This document shows positions 40,830 through 49,101 of a stretch of 64,000 nucleotides of DNA, piece after piece. The stretch is from Nitrospirillum viridazoti CBAmc (GTDB taxonomy: Bacteria; Pseudomonadota; Alphaproteobacteria; Azospirillales; Azospirillaceae). Every line of letters starts with the position of its first letter. The first letter of the stretch is position 1. The position numbers and the translations under genes were made by a program. The stretch is taken from the NCBI RefSeq assembly GCF_000730165.1, contig NZ_CP022111.1, positions 1,116,001 through 1,180,000 of the forward strand, given 5' to 3'. Below the pieces are notes generated by a model. That model saw only the letters and a program-made list of their open reading frames with translations. It was not told the origin of the DNA and searched no databases.

Positions 40830-41825
40830 TCACGTCTGCAGAACCTCGACCTTCACGCCGTTGGCGCCGGTGACGCCTTCCACCCCCGTCTTGAGTTTGG
40901 ACAGGAAGGTGAAATTGATGCCATCCCGGCCGGCCAGCAGGGTGGTCAGCTTGTGGCGCGGCAGGTCGATGCGCTTGGCCAGGTCTTCCATGTAGCCGCC
41001 GCCGCGCAGGGACTTCACCGCGTCCGACGACAGCTCAGGATCGACGTACAGCTTTCCTTCCTTGCGGGTCAGGTACAGCGTGCCGGTGGCAGGCCCGCCC
41101 ACGGGCGCGGGCAAGGCGCCGACATCACCGGGGCCACGCAGGTAGGCCCTGACCGTCTGTTCCTGCCGATCGTTGGTGAAGTCGCGCAGGGCGGGGGCCG
41201 ACTGCACGATGATCTGCGCCAGCGCGCGGGACCGGGCGACGGCGCCGGTCAGGCGGCCATAGCCGGCCATGGCCGCCTCATACGAGGCCTCGACGGCGTC
41301 CAGTTTCAGCAACGGGGCCGCCGCCTCCGCCGCCGGAACGGTCTCGGCCAGTTCGGCGGCGTGGCGGACATCGACGTGCAGGCGTTCCAGGTCGGCTATG
41401 GACTGCGCCACCTCCTGCGCCGTCACGTCCATGTGGGTGACCCACTTTTCCATGACGTAGCCGGTACCCAGGCCCATGGGCTCCGCCTTGTCCACCATGG
41501 CTTGCAGGACCGGCTCGACCGACCGGATGTGCAGTTCCGTCACCGTCTGGCGCAGTTGGGACAGGCGGATCAGGGTGGCCGGGCGCTTGCTCTCATCCAG
41601 GCTTTCGCCGCGCGAGGCCAGCACGGTGATGAAGGACAGGGTGTCGCCAACCTCGACCCACAGCTTGCGGAAGGCGTTCAGCTCCTTGGTCTGCGCCACC
41701 ATCTGGCAGGTGCGCTGCAGCGCCGCCACCGACTGTTCCAGCTGGCGGATGTCCCCGATGATACGGGTGTAAAGCTGGCCCTTGTCGGGCTGCTTCTTCC
41801 AAGGATTGGGCGCGTCGGCACGCAA
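40830..41825 (-). CDS. hypothetical helical protein
   Basis: About 331 residues from a TTG at 41825, which has GGAG ten bases upstream; the open frame continues to 41990 but that part is not protein-like. No signal or membrane helix. Mostly alpha-helical (IIGDIRQLEQSVAALQRTCQ; VTHMDVTAQEVAQSIADLER), ending in a small C-terminal block (YMEDLAKRIDLPRHKLTTLL). Not recognised as any family. Transcribed in the same direction as the OhrR-like gene, 82 bp upstream of it. Confidence 0.6.
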   Translation of the reverse strand: MRADAPNPWKKQPDKGQLYTRIIGDIRQLEQSVAALQRTCQMVAQTKELNAFRKLWVEVGDTLSFITVLASRGESLDESKRPATLIRLSQLRQTVTELHIRSVEPVLQAMVDKAEPMGLGTGYVMEKWVTHMDVTAQEVAQSIADLERLHVDVRHAAELAETVPAAEAAAPLLKLDAVEASYEAAMAGYGRLTGAVARSRALAQIIVQSAPALRDFTNDRQEQTVRAYLRGPGDVGALPAPVGGPATGTLYLTRKEGKLYVDPELSSDAVKSLRGGGYMEDLAKRIDLPRHKLTTLLAGRDGINFTFLSKLKTGVEGVTGANGVKVEVLQT

Positions 41826-42369
41826 GACAGGGAAACTCCAGAAGGCGGGGCCCGGAACACCGTCCGGCACCAGGGATGGTATCAGGCGTACCCAGGCCTT
41901 CCCAAACCTATAAGGCGCGCATCCGCATAGGGTCAGGGGTGTGCCCCATCCGCGGTGGACTCGAAGGGCGAGCGACGGGAGGGCGGGCAACCACCGGGCA
42001 AGGACGCGGGACCGGTACAGGCGTGGGTTGATCTTCCGGTGGCGGGGCCCTGGGTGTCAATTCGCCGGTATTGTTTCGAAACCGATCCCATCCTGGCGAG
42101 CCGCCGATGCGCACGAAATGACTAGGCCACCTGGACAGGCAATACCGATCCGGTCCGATGGGGCTGGGAGCGCGCATAAATCTGTCGCCGCCGGGCCGGT
42201 TCCGGAAAAGCTTAGCCCATCAACATTTTTGGTCGCCGTTTAAGGTGACAGCGCCCCCGGCAGCAGGTACATCGAACGCCAAGCAATACGCGGGGCATCA
42301 CATCATGCCGGTCGTGCCTGGGCGCCCAAGCGCCCGCCGACCGGTCGGGAATTGACGGGAGAGGTGGTT
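41826..42369. other. 544-bp region without a supported gene
   Basis: Divergent gap between the helical protein and the amino-acid permease. On the minus strand CTGACC (complement of 41931-41936) and TATAGG (complement of 41907-41912), 18 nt apart, are a possible promoter for the helical protein. The right half holds a more AT-rich stretch (CAACATTTTTGG, near 42221) that may contain the permease promoter. No RNA gene was identified. Confidence 0.4.
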
Positions 42370-43812
42370 TTGAGCCTTTGGACGAAAAAGACTATCGAGG
42401 AGGCCAGCGTCGACGGTGACGGCGATGACAGCCGCCCGACCCTGGCACGCAGCCTGAACGCCTGGAACCTGACCGCGCTGGGCATCGGCGCGATCATCGG
42501 TGCCGGCATCTTCGTCCTGACGGGTTCGGCCGCCGCCCAGTACGCCGGCCCCGGCATCGTCCTTTCCTTCGTGCTGGCGGCCACTGCCTGCCTGTTCGCC
42601 GGCCTGTGCTATGCTGAATTCTCGGCCATGGTGCCGGTGGCGGGCAGCGCCTACACCTATGCCTACGTCACCGTGGGCCAGTTCCTGGCCTGGATCATCG
42701 GCTGGGACCTGGCGTTGGAATACCTGTTCGCCTCGGGCACCGTGGCCGTGGGCTGGTCGGGCTATTTCGTCAACCTGCTGAAACAGGTGGGCATCGTCAT
42801 TCCCGCCGCCCTGACCTCAGCCCCGCTGACGGTGAAGGACGGCTTCCACTTCCAGACCACGGGCGCGGTACTGAACCTGCCGGCCGTGCTGATGGTCGGC
42901 CTCATCACCCTGCTGCTCTACGTCGGCATCCGCAATTCCGCCCGCGTGAACGGCATCATCGTCCTGCTGAAGCTGCTGGTGGTGTTCCTGGTCATCGGCT
43001 TCGGCCTGTTCTATGTGGTGCCGGCCCATTGGTCGCCCCTGATCCCGGCCGAGGTGGTGGACGACAAGGGCTCTCACTACGGCTGGGGCGGCGTGGTGCG
43101 CGGCGCCGGCGTCATCTTCTTCGCCTACATTGGTTTCGACGCCGTCTCCACCACCGCGCAGGAGGCGGTGAAGCCCCAGCGTGACATGCCCATCGGCATC
43201 CTTGGCTCGCTGGTGTTCTGCACCGTGCTGTACATCCTGATGTCGCTGGTGCTGACCGGCCTGGTTTCCTACACCGAGCTGAACGTGCCCCACCCGGTGG
43301 TGGTCGCCATCGAGGCGGTGCGGCAGCTGCACTGGCTGGCCCTGCCGGTGGACATCGGCGCGGTCGCCGGCCTGACCACCGTCATGCTGGTCATGATGCT
43401 GGGCCAGAGCCGCGTGCTGTACGCCATGTCGCGCGACAAGCTGCTGCCGCCGGTGCTGAGCAAGGTGCACCCCACCTACCGCACCCCCCACGTGGCCACG
43501 GTGGTCACCGGCGTCCTGGCCGCCCTGCTGGCCGGCCTGTTCCCAATCGACATCCTGGGTGAGCTGGTTTCCATCGGCACGCTGCTGGCCTTCGCCATCG
43601 TCTGCGGTTGCGTCCTGGTGCTGCGCATCACGCAGCCCCATATGCAACGGCCGTTCAAGACGCCGCTGTTCTGGCTCGTCTGCCCCCTGGGCGTGCTGGT
43701 CTGCGGCTATCTGATGTGGGGCTTGCCGGGCGATACCTGGCTGCGTCTGATCATCTGGATGATCATCGGCTTCTTCGTCTACTTCGGCTACAGCCGCCGC
43801 CGCGCCGCCTGA
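42370..43812 (+). CDS. APC-family amino acid permease
   Basis: 480-residue inner-membrane transporter with 12 predicted helices. Family signatures: LGIGAIIGAGIFVLTGSAA (helix 1 substrate-binding GxGIF), AGLCYAEFSAMVPVAGSAYT (helix 3), and FFAYIGFDAVSTTAQEAVKPQRDMP-type helix 6 block. It resembles cationic amino acid transporter-like (CAT/YfnA) proteins. The TTG at 42370 (MSLWTKKTIEE) has GAGAGG upstream and matches the usual N-terminus better than a TTG six codons earlier. The substrate is not determinable. Confidence 0.9.
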   Translation: MSLWTKKTIEEASVDGDGDDSRPTLARSLNAWNLTALGIGAIIGAGIFVLTGSAAAQYAGPGIVLSFVLAATACLFAGLCYAEFSAMVPVAGSAYTYAYVTVGQFLAWIIGWDLALEYLFASGTVAVGWSGYFVNLLKQVGIVIPAALTSAPLTVKDGFHFQTTGAVLNLPAVLMVGLITLLLYVGIRNSARVNGIIVLLKLLVVFLVIGFGLFYVVPAHWSPLIPAEVVDDKGSHYGWGGVVRGAGVIFFAYIGFDAVSTTAQEAVKPQRDMPIGILGSLVFCTVLYILMSLVLTGLVSYTELNVPHPVVVAIEAVRQLHWLALPVDIGAVAGLTTVMLVMMLGQSRVLYAMSRDKLLPPVLSKVHPTYRTPHVATVVTGVLAALLAGLFPIDILGELVSIGTLLAFAIVCGCVLVLRITQPHMQRPFKTPLFWLVCPLGVLVCGYLMWGLPGDTWLRLIIWMIIGFFVYFGYSRRRAA

Positions 43813-43820
43813 CACGCGCA

Positions 43821-43846
43821 GCATTTGAACGGTACCGTTCAAATGC
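43821..43846. repeat. perfect 26-bp palindrome after the permease gene
   Basis: GCATTTGAACGGT (43821-43833) followed directly by its exact complement ACCGTTCAAATGC (43834-43846). It begins 8 bp after the permease stop. The core AACGGTACCGTT is of the kind bound by TetR-type regulators. As RNA it could form a hairpin with a tight GUAC turn, but no U-run follows. Confidence 0.7.
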
Positions 43847-43910
43847 TCCCTCAAGCGCCGGGCGGCGGACATCCGTCCGCCTAGGCTTGTCCTCGCTGCG
43901 CCCCCTATAC

Positions 43911-44046
43911 ACTAACTGGGCGGTGCTCACTCCGGCGGCCCCGGTCGGGGCCTACAGCGGCACGAGTCATCATCTCGTGCCGCTGGTATGGGCTCGGCGA
44001 CCAGTGTGAAAAAAGGGGCCGGGCGACACGTTCGCCTGGCCCTTCT
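43911..44046 (+). ncRNA. candidate small RNA with two strong hairpins
   Basis: In the gap between two convergent genes: a CTATAC -10-like box (43905-43910), then a 12-bp perfect stem CAGCGGCACGAG/CTCGTGCCGCTG (43955-43966 with 43974-43985), then a second stem (44016-44042) followed by TTCTTGTT. The arrangement of promoter-like box, hairpin and terminator suits a small RNA of about 130 nt, but the -35 spacing is poor and no known family was recognised. Confidence 0.25.
44009..44042 (-). terminator. Rho-independent terminator of the enoyl-CoA hydratase gene
   Basis: On the minus strand GGGCCAGGCGA pairs with TCGCCCGGCCC (44032-44042 with 44016-44026, one G-U) and is followed by TTTTTT (44009-44014). 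On the plus strand the same stem is followed by a T-rich stretch, so it may work in both directions. Confidence 0.8.
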
Positions 44047-44099
44047 TGTTCCGTAAGCCGCGATCGTGGGACCGGATCATGGCCGCCCGGCTGGGGCCC

Positions 44100-45827
44100 C
44101 TACCTCCGGGCGAAGCTGCCCAGCGGGCCGCCACTGGCGGCGGGCCAGCCGAAGCCCAGCACGGCCATCAGGTCGGCGGCGACGGCGTCGTTCACCAGGC
44201 CCTCGGCCAAGGCCGTCACCATGGCGGTCCGCACGGCCGCCATCATGCGGGGGCCGGCATCGGCCGGCGCGGGGTCGTCCGGCAAGCGCTTCAGGGCCGC
44301 CAGCACGGCCACGGCCCCCTCCTCCCCCACAAGATCCGTCACCGCGGCGTAGCCCAGCCGGCGGGCCAAGGCCCAGGGGCCCTCCGCCAAGCCGGCGGCG
44401 CGGGCGGCGGCGTCAACGTCGGCGGCACCCACGGTGGGGCCCAGATCCAGCGCGGCGCGGAAATAGGCGGCGGTCAGCCGGGCCAGGAAGCGGCCCTCGC
44501 CATCCTCCACCCGGAAGGGCGTGCGGCCCAGGCGCCGCGCGGCATCCACGGCGATGGACAGGGCAGGCGCCGAGGTCGCAGGCCCCGCCACCACCTCCGC
44601 CACCCCGCCATCGGCCGGCAGATACAGGCCCACCAGCCGGTCGGGCCAGGCCAGGCCCTGCGCCACCGCGCCGACGCGCAGGCGTGGCCCCGTCAGCACC
44701 AGCAACGCGTCCTCGCCCAGCGCCGCCTCGGCCTTGGCCAACAGGGCGCGCTTGGCCGCCACATCCTCACGGCTGGCGTCGAACAGAATTTCGATCTTGC
44801 GCTCACCCAGCCTGGCGGGCGTCAGGTCGTCCAAGCCTTCGGCATCGGCCACGGCATGCACGTTCAGCCCGGCGCGGCGGGCCGCGAGGGCCACGGCGTC
44901 GGCCGCCGGCCCCCGACCCAGCACGGCCACGCGCGACAACTCCGCCGCCGGCAGGGCCGGCCGCCAAGCGGCCTTGTCCGCCTCCCCCTTCGCCACCACC
45001 AGGGTGCGGACCAGGGCCGCCACCTCCCCCCGGCGCAGCAGGCCGGCGGCCAGCGCCCGCTCCAGGGCCAGGCCCTCGTCGAGCGACAGGCCCAGGCCCT
45101 GGCTGACCGCCGTCTCGATGGCGGCGGTGGCAGAGGCCACTGTGATGGGCTTGCGCTTCTGCCCGACGATGAAAGGCGCCTCCACCGCATTGCCCAGCCG
45201 GGCGCGCACCCACGCCTTGGCAGCACTGCGCACGTGGCTGGCCGCAACCACCTCGTTCACCAGCTTCAGCTCCAACGCCGCCGATGCCGTCACCATATGG
45301 CCGCCGGACAGCAGGTCGTGCGCCCCCACCCAGCCCAGCAGGCGGGGCAGGCGCTGGGTGCCGCCGGCCATGGGCATCAGGCCCAGGCGCTGGTCGGGAA
45401 AACCGAATCGTGCGGCGGGATGGTCCGTGGACACGCGGTAGCCGCAGGCCAGCGCCAGTTCCAGCCCCGGCCCCAGGGCGGAGCCGCTGAGCGCCGCCGC
45501 GATGGGCTTGGCCGTCCCTTCCAGCCGGCGCAGCGCGTCGCCATAGGGGGCAACTGCAGCCAGCAGCGCGTCGTCGGACAGGCCAGAGGCCGCATCTGCC
45601 AGGGCCAGCAGGCCCAGCGGTTCCCGCCCCAGGAGGAAATGCCCCTTGGCCGAGGCGATGACCAGGCCCCGCACCTCCTCCCGCTCCTCCAGGATGGCGG
45701 CCAGTTCGTCCAGCGCCGCGATCAGGGCGTCGTCCAGCAGGTTGGCGCGGCCGGGCGCGTCCAGCGTGGCATAGGCGATGCCGTCGTCGTCGAGCGTCAG
45801 GTGCAAGGGGGACGGATGGTCGGTCAT
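44100..45827 (-). CDS. enoyl-CoA hydratase/isomerase fused to a degenerate 3-hydroxyacyl-CoA dehydrogenase-like domain
   Basis: 575 residues. Residues about 1-270 are a crotonase domain (FadB/FadJ-like): oxyanion region ALSGSALGPGLELALACGYR with the first catalytic Glu, then FPDQRLGLMPMAGGTQRLPR, where the second catalytic Glu of the PE motif is Asp. The rest aligns by position with the dehydrogenase half, but the Rossmann GxGxxG is reduced to VLGRGPAAD, the catalytic HFFNP is replaced by LYLPADGG, and the domain is about 150 residues short. It probably retains hydratase or isomerase activity only. No thiolase partner nearby. Confidence 0.75.
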   Translation of the reverse strand: MTDHPSPLHLTLDDDGIAYATLDAPGRANLLDDALIAALDELAAILEEREEVRGLVIASAKGHFLLGREPLGLLALADAASGLSDDALLAAVAPYGDALRRLEGTAKPIAAALSGSALGPGLELALACGYRVSTDHPAARFGFPDQRLGLMPMAGGTQRLPRLLGWVGAHDLLSGGHMVTASAALELKLVNEVVAASHVRSAAKAWVRARLGNAVEAPFIVGQKRKPITVASATAAIETAVSQGLGLSLDEGLALERALAAGLLRRGEVAALVRTLVVAKGEADKAAWRPALPAAELSRVAVLGRGPAADAVALAARRAGLNVHAVADAEGLDDLTPARLGERKIEILFDASREDVAAKRALLAKAEAALGEDALLVLTGPRLRVGAVAQGLAWPDRLVGLYLPADGGVAEVVAGPATSAPALSIAVDAARRLGRTPFRVEDGEGRFLARLTAAYFRAALDLGPTVGAADVDAAARAAGLAEGPWALARRLGYAAVTDLVGEEGAVAVLAALKRLPDDPAPADAGPRMMAAVRTAMVTALAEGLVNDAVAADLMAVLGFGWPAASGGPLGSFARR

Positions 45828-45899
45828 GCCCGCACTGTGCCGGGCGTCCGATGCGGCGGCAAGTGTCCGCGACGCCGCAAAGCCACCCTGCGCGACGGG

Positions 45900-45930
45900 A
45901 AAAGGACGCCGGCGGTTACCCGCCGACGCC
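45900..45930 (-). terminator. Rho-independent terminator of the TonB receptor gene
   Basis: On the minus strand an 11-bp stem (complement of 45920-45930 with 45905-45915, two G-U pairs) with a 4-nt loop is followed by TTTT (45900-45903). It lies 36 bp after the receptor stop. Confidence 0.75.
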
Positions 45931-45965
45931 CCTCATGAACCAAACTGCCAGATTGGTTCCAGAGT

Positions 45966-48902
45966 TTAGAACTCGCAGGTCACGCCCCACAGGAAGGTGC
46001 GGCCGCTGGAGGTGTTCACCTCGATACGATGGGCGGTCAGGTCGGTGAACTGCACGATATGCTCATCGGTCAGGTTCAGGCCCTCCAGCGTCACCTTGAT
46101 ATGCGGGGTGACGTTGTAGTGGGCGGAGAAGTCGACGTTGTTGGTCGGCTCATAGGCCTCACCCACGTTGCCGTTGCCGCCGATGCTGTCCAGGTACTGG
46201 CTGCGGTAGGCCTCCGAGATGCGCACGCCCCAGGTTTCGGTCTCGTAGTACAGCGTGGCGTTGGCCGAGAAGCGCGACAGGTTGACCAGCGGCAGATCAT
46301 AAGATTTGCCGTTGATGATGGCAGGGGAGCTGCCGTCGGCGAAGGTGCCGTTGGCCACCATGCCCAGGTGGTTAAAGGGGGCGGGCAGGAAGTCGAAGTC
46401 GCGCTGCACCGCCACTTCCACGCCCTTGATGCTGGCGCCGGAGACGTTCACCGGCTGGGAAACATTATAGGGCGTGGCGCCCGTCTGCCCCGGCAGCAGG
46501 AAGGACAGCGGATAGCCGGTGGCGGAATACGGCTCCGTCACCGTGGTGGCGCTGATGAAGGAGTTCAGCTTCTTGTAAAAGGCACCGATGGATACGAAGC
46601 CGACCTTGCCGTCGTAGTACTCTAGCGCGCCTTCCACCGCGTCCGCCGTGAAGGGCTTCAGGTCGGGGTTGCCGATGGTCAGGCTGCCGCCGAAGGGGGC
46701 GGTGGTGATGGTGCCGGCGGCCTGCAGGTCGGACAGGGCCGGGCGGCTGATGTTGCGGTTGGCGCTGAGGCGCGCCACCAGATCGGGCTCCACGAAATAG
46801 GCCAGGTTGGCGGCCGGCAGCACGCCGCTGTAGGTGTGCGGCACCGTCACCGGCGTCAGCACGCCGCCGGAATTGACCGAGCCGGCGGAGGTCAGGTCGG
46901 TGGAGTAGTAGCGCAGGCCGACATTGGCCTTCAGCCGCCGCTCCATGACGTCCGTGTCCAGGTCGTACTGGATATAGCCGCCCTTGGTGTCTTCCGTGAC
47001 GTGGTAGTCCGATCCTGGCGACAAGAACTTGGCGTTTTCGATGTCCCGCGTCTGGCCGATCAGCTTGTAGATGGCGTCCACGTCGCCGACGATGTAGGGC
47101 ACCAGGGTGTCGTAGGGCACCGTGTACTTGGTGCTGGCCGGGATCGCCCTGTCCGCCGGGACGTTGTAGAAGACCTTGTTGTTATACTGCGCGCCTTCAT
47201 CGTCGAAGCGCTTGTATTCGAAGCCGGTCTTGATGGTGGAGCTGTCGCTCAGCGCGTATTCGAAGTCCAGCTTGGCGTTCTTGTAGGAATTGACGATCTT
47301 GTTGGCCTGGGTGTCCAGGCGCATGAGGTTCCACAGCGACGGGTCTGTGGTGTTGAAGCTGTAGGTGTTGACCGGCATGGTGGTGCGGTCGTCGAAGCCG
47401 ATGCCCTGGTTCTTCGCCTCCAGGAACACCTTGTCGAAGTACGGCAGCTCGTAGTCGGAGCGGGAGTAGCCTACCATCCCCTTCACCAGCAGCCGGTCCG
47501 TGATCTGGTCGGACCCATGCAGCACCGTCTGGTAGAAGTCGGTGCTGTCGCTTTCGGTGTTGTACTCGTTGCGCATGTCCACACCCGTGTAGTTGGCGGC
47601 CACCAGGGTGTTGCCCCGGATGACGGCCGACTGCAGCACCTGGGTGCCCGACACATTGCCGGTCAGGGCGTTGGTGCCGCCCGCCGCCATGGCGTAGTCC
47701 TTGCGGTCGTTGGTCAGGCGGCTGTACAGGGCGTCGAAGCCCAGCTTCAGGCCGTTCTCCGGCTCATATTGCAGGGCCAGCGTGCTGCCCAGGCGGGTGC
47801 GGTGGTCGAACCAGGTGGAATAGGTGTCGGCCTGCGGGGCGTAGATGGTGCCGGATTCCATCTTGGCGGCGTCGGCGGCGCTGACGCCCGGGCCGATGTT
47901 GGCCGGGTTCACCTTGATCTGGCTCCAGCCCCAGTTGCGGTAGCCGTATTCATTGCTGTCGTTGGTGCTGTAGGCCACCGACACCAGCGCGCCGAAGTCG
48001 CCCCAGCGGTTGGACAGCAGGCCCACCATGCGGGGCGTCACGCTGTCGGTGTTACTGTTGTTCTGGCCCTTGGCGGAAAACACGGCCTTGAAGCCGTCAT
48101 AGTCGAAGGGCTTGGCGGTGCTGAGGCCCACCGTGCCGCCGATGCCACCCTCATCCTGTTCGGCGGCGTAGGACTTCTCGACGGTCACGCGGTCGAACAG
48201 CTCGGAGGCGAACAGGCTGTAATCGAAGCTGCGGGTGCGGCTGACGGCGCCGCGGTTGTCCATGCCCGAAGCCGTGTTGCCCAGCACTTCCATGCCGTTC
48301 AGCTGGGTGCGGGTGAAGTCCGGGCCCAGGCCGCGCAGGGTGATCTGCCGGCCTTCGCCGGAATCGCGGTTGATGGTGACGCCGGGCACGCGCTGCAGCG
48401 ATTCCGCCAGGTTCAGGTCGGGAAACGCGGCGATGTCTTCCGCGACAATCACCTCCTCCGATCCCACGGCCTCGCGCTTCAGGGCCTTGGCCTGCGCCAG
48501 GCTTTCCCGGAAGCTGGTGACCACCACCTCTTCCAGCGGGTCGTCATTGACGCGCGCCTGCGGCTTGGGCGCGGTGACCGGGGCCTTGGTGGGCGTTCCC
48601 ACCTGCAGCACCACCACGGCGCCGTCGTCGGACGACACCACCAGGGGCGTGCCCTGCAACAGCATGGCCAAGGCCTTCTTGCGGTCCAGCTCGCCATGGA
48701 TGGCCTGGGTGCTGATGCCGTCCAGCTGGCCCGCCGGCGCCACGATCTGGATGCCGGCCTGCTTGGCGAAGGCCGGGATGGCGCTGACCGCCGGCTGGGC
48801 CGGCAGGTCGAAGCTGCGCGTCTGGGCCACGGCGGGCGCACTGAACGCGATGACGGCGGACGCCGCGCCGCACAGCAGCATCGGGCGCAAAGACTTGAAC
48901 AT
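45966..48902 (-). CDS. TonB-dependent receptor with N-terminal STN signalling domain
   Basis: 978-residue outer-membrane transducer. Signal peptide (MLLCGAASAVIAFSAPAVAQ), then an STN/secretin-TonB N-terminal domain (about residues 27-100: FDLPAQPAVSAIPAFAKQAG, ALAMLLQGTPLVV) that touches FecR, a TonB-box-like EEVVVTS (about 123-129), the plug (VPGVTINRDSGEGRQITLRG, then TQLNGMEVL), and a beta barrel ending in the aromatic F of VTCEF. The ATG at 48902 fits the signal peptide. With the adjacent fecR- and fecI-like genes it forms a cell-surface signalling system. The Caulobacter-type plug suggests carbohydrate, heme or siderophore uptake; ligand unknown. Confidence 0.92.
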   Translation of the reverse strand: MFKSLRPMLLCGAASAVIAFSAPAVAQTRSFDLPAQPAVSAIPAFAKQAGIQIVAPAGQLDGISTQAIHGELDRKKALAMLLQGTPLVVSSDDGAVVVLQVGTPTKAPVTAPKPQARVNDDPLEEVVVTSFRESLAQAKALKREAVGSEEVIVAEDIAAFPDLNLAESLQRVPGVTINRDSGEGRQITLRGLGPDFTRTQLNGMEVLGNTASGMDNRGAVSRTRSFDYSLFASELFDRVTVEKSYAAEQDEGGIGGTVGLSTAKPFDYDGFKAVFSAKGQNNSNTDSVTPRMVGLLSNRWGDFGALVSVAYSTNDSNEYGYRNWGWSQIKVNPANIGPGVSAADAAKMESGTIYAPQADTYSTWFDHRTRLGSTLALQYEPENGLKLGFDALYSRLTNDRKDYAMAAGGTNALTGNVSGTQVLQSAVIRGNTLVAANYTGVDMRNEYNTESDSTDFYQTVLHGSDQITDRLLVKGMVGYSRSDYELPYFDKVFLEAKNQGIGFDDRTTMPVNTYSFNTTDPSLWNLMRLDTQANKIVNSYKNAKLDFEYALSDSSTIKTGFEYKRFDDEGAQYNNKVFYNVPADRAIPASTKYTVPYDTLVPYIVGDVDAIYKLIGQTRDIENAKFLSPGSDYHVTEDTKGGYIQYDLDTDVMERRLKANVGLRYYSTDLTSAGSVNSGGVLTPVTVPHTYSGVLPAANLAYFVEPDLVARLSANRNISRPALSDLQAAGTITTAPFGGSLTIGNPDLKPFTADAVEGALEYYDGKVGFVSIGAFYKKLNSFISATTVTEPYSATGYPLSFLLPGQTGATPYNVSQPVNVSGASIKGVEVAVQRDFDFLPAPFNHLGMVANGTFADGSSPAIINGKSYDLPLVNLSRFSANATLYYETETWGVRISEAYRSQYLDSIGGNGNVGEAYEPTNNVDFSAHYNVTPHIKVTLEGLNLTDEHIVQFTDLTAHRIEVNTSSGRTFLWGVTCEF

Positions 48903-48997
48903 TCTCACTGACTCCCCCAGCAATATCAGTGTCTGACTGCCATTCGCGGGGCGTTCATCGCCCTCACGCCCCTTAGATTATTTTGGGGAGCCACCCA

Positions 48998-49020
48998 AGC
49001 CATCCGTAATGAAACTTTTA
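48998..49020 (-). promoter_or_regulatory. ECF-sigma promoter candidate upstream of the TonB receptor
   Basis: Plus-strand AGCCATCCGTAATGAAA starts at 48998 and matches 15 of 17 positions with the copy upstream of the sigma gene (50789). Both are followed by T-rich tracts in the same orientation, about 95 bp upstream of the receptor start. Probably the shared promoter element for the FecI-like sigma factor. Confidence 0.55.
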
Positions 49021-49101
49021 TATTTTGTAGTTCTCATTGTTTAGTTTAGATGACGTGGACATTTCGACTTCGCGTCACAGCCGTTCATCTGTATGCCGGC
49101 C

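Noticed and set aside
43911..44046. Signal-recognition particle RNA or 6S RNA in the permease/hydratase gap
   Set aside because: The conserved SRP GGAA-tetraloop region and the long bulged 6S stem are not present; kept only as an unassigned RNA candidate.
44100..45827. Pseudogene call for the FadJ-like gene
   Set aside because: The frame is intact over 575 codons with its own terminator, and the crotonase half keeps its fold motifs, so altered function is likelier than decay.
46836..48911. Long open frame on the plus strand opposite the TonB receptor
   Set aside because: The minus strand encodes a complete TonB receptor; the plus frame is only a side effect of high GC content.
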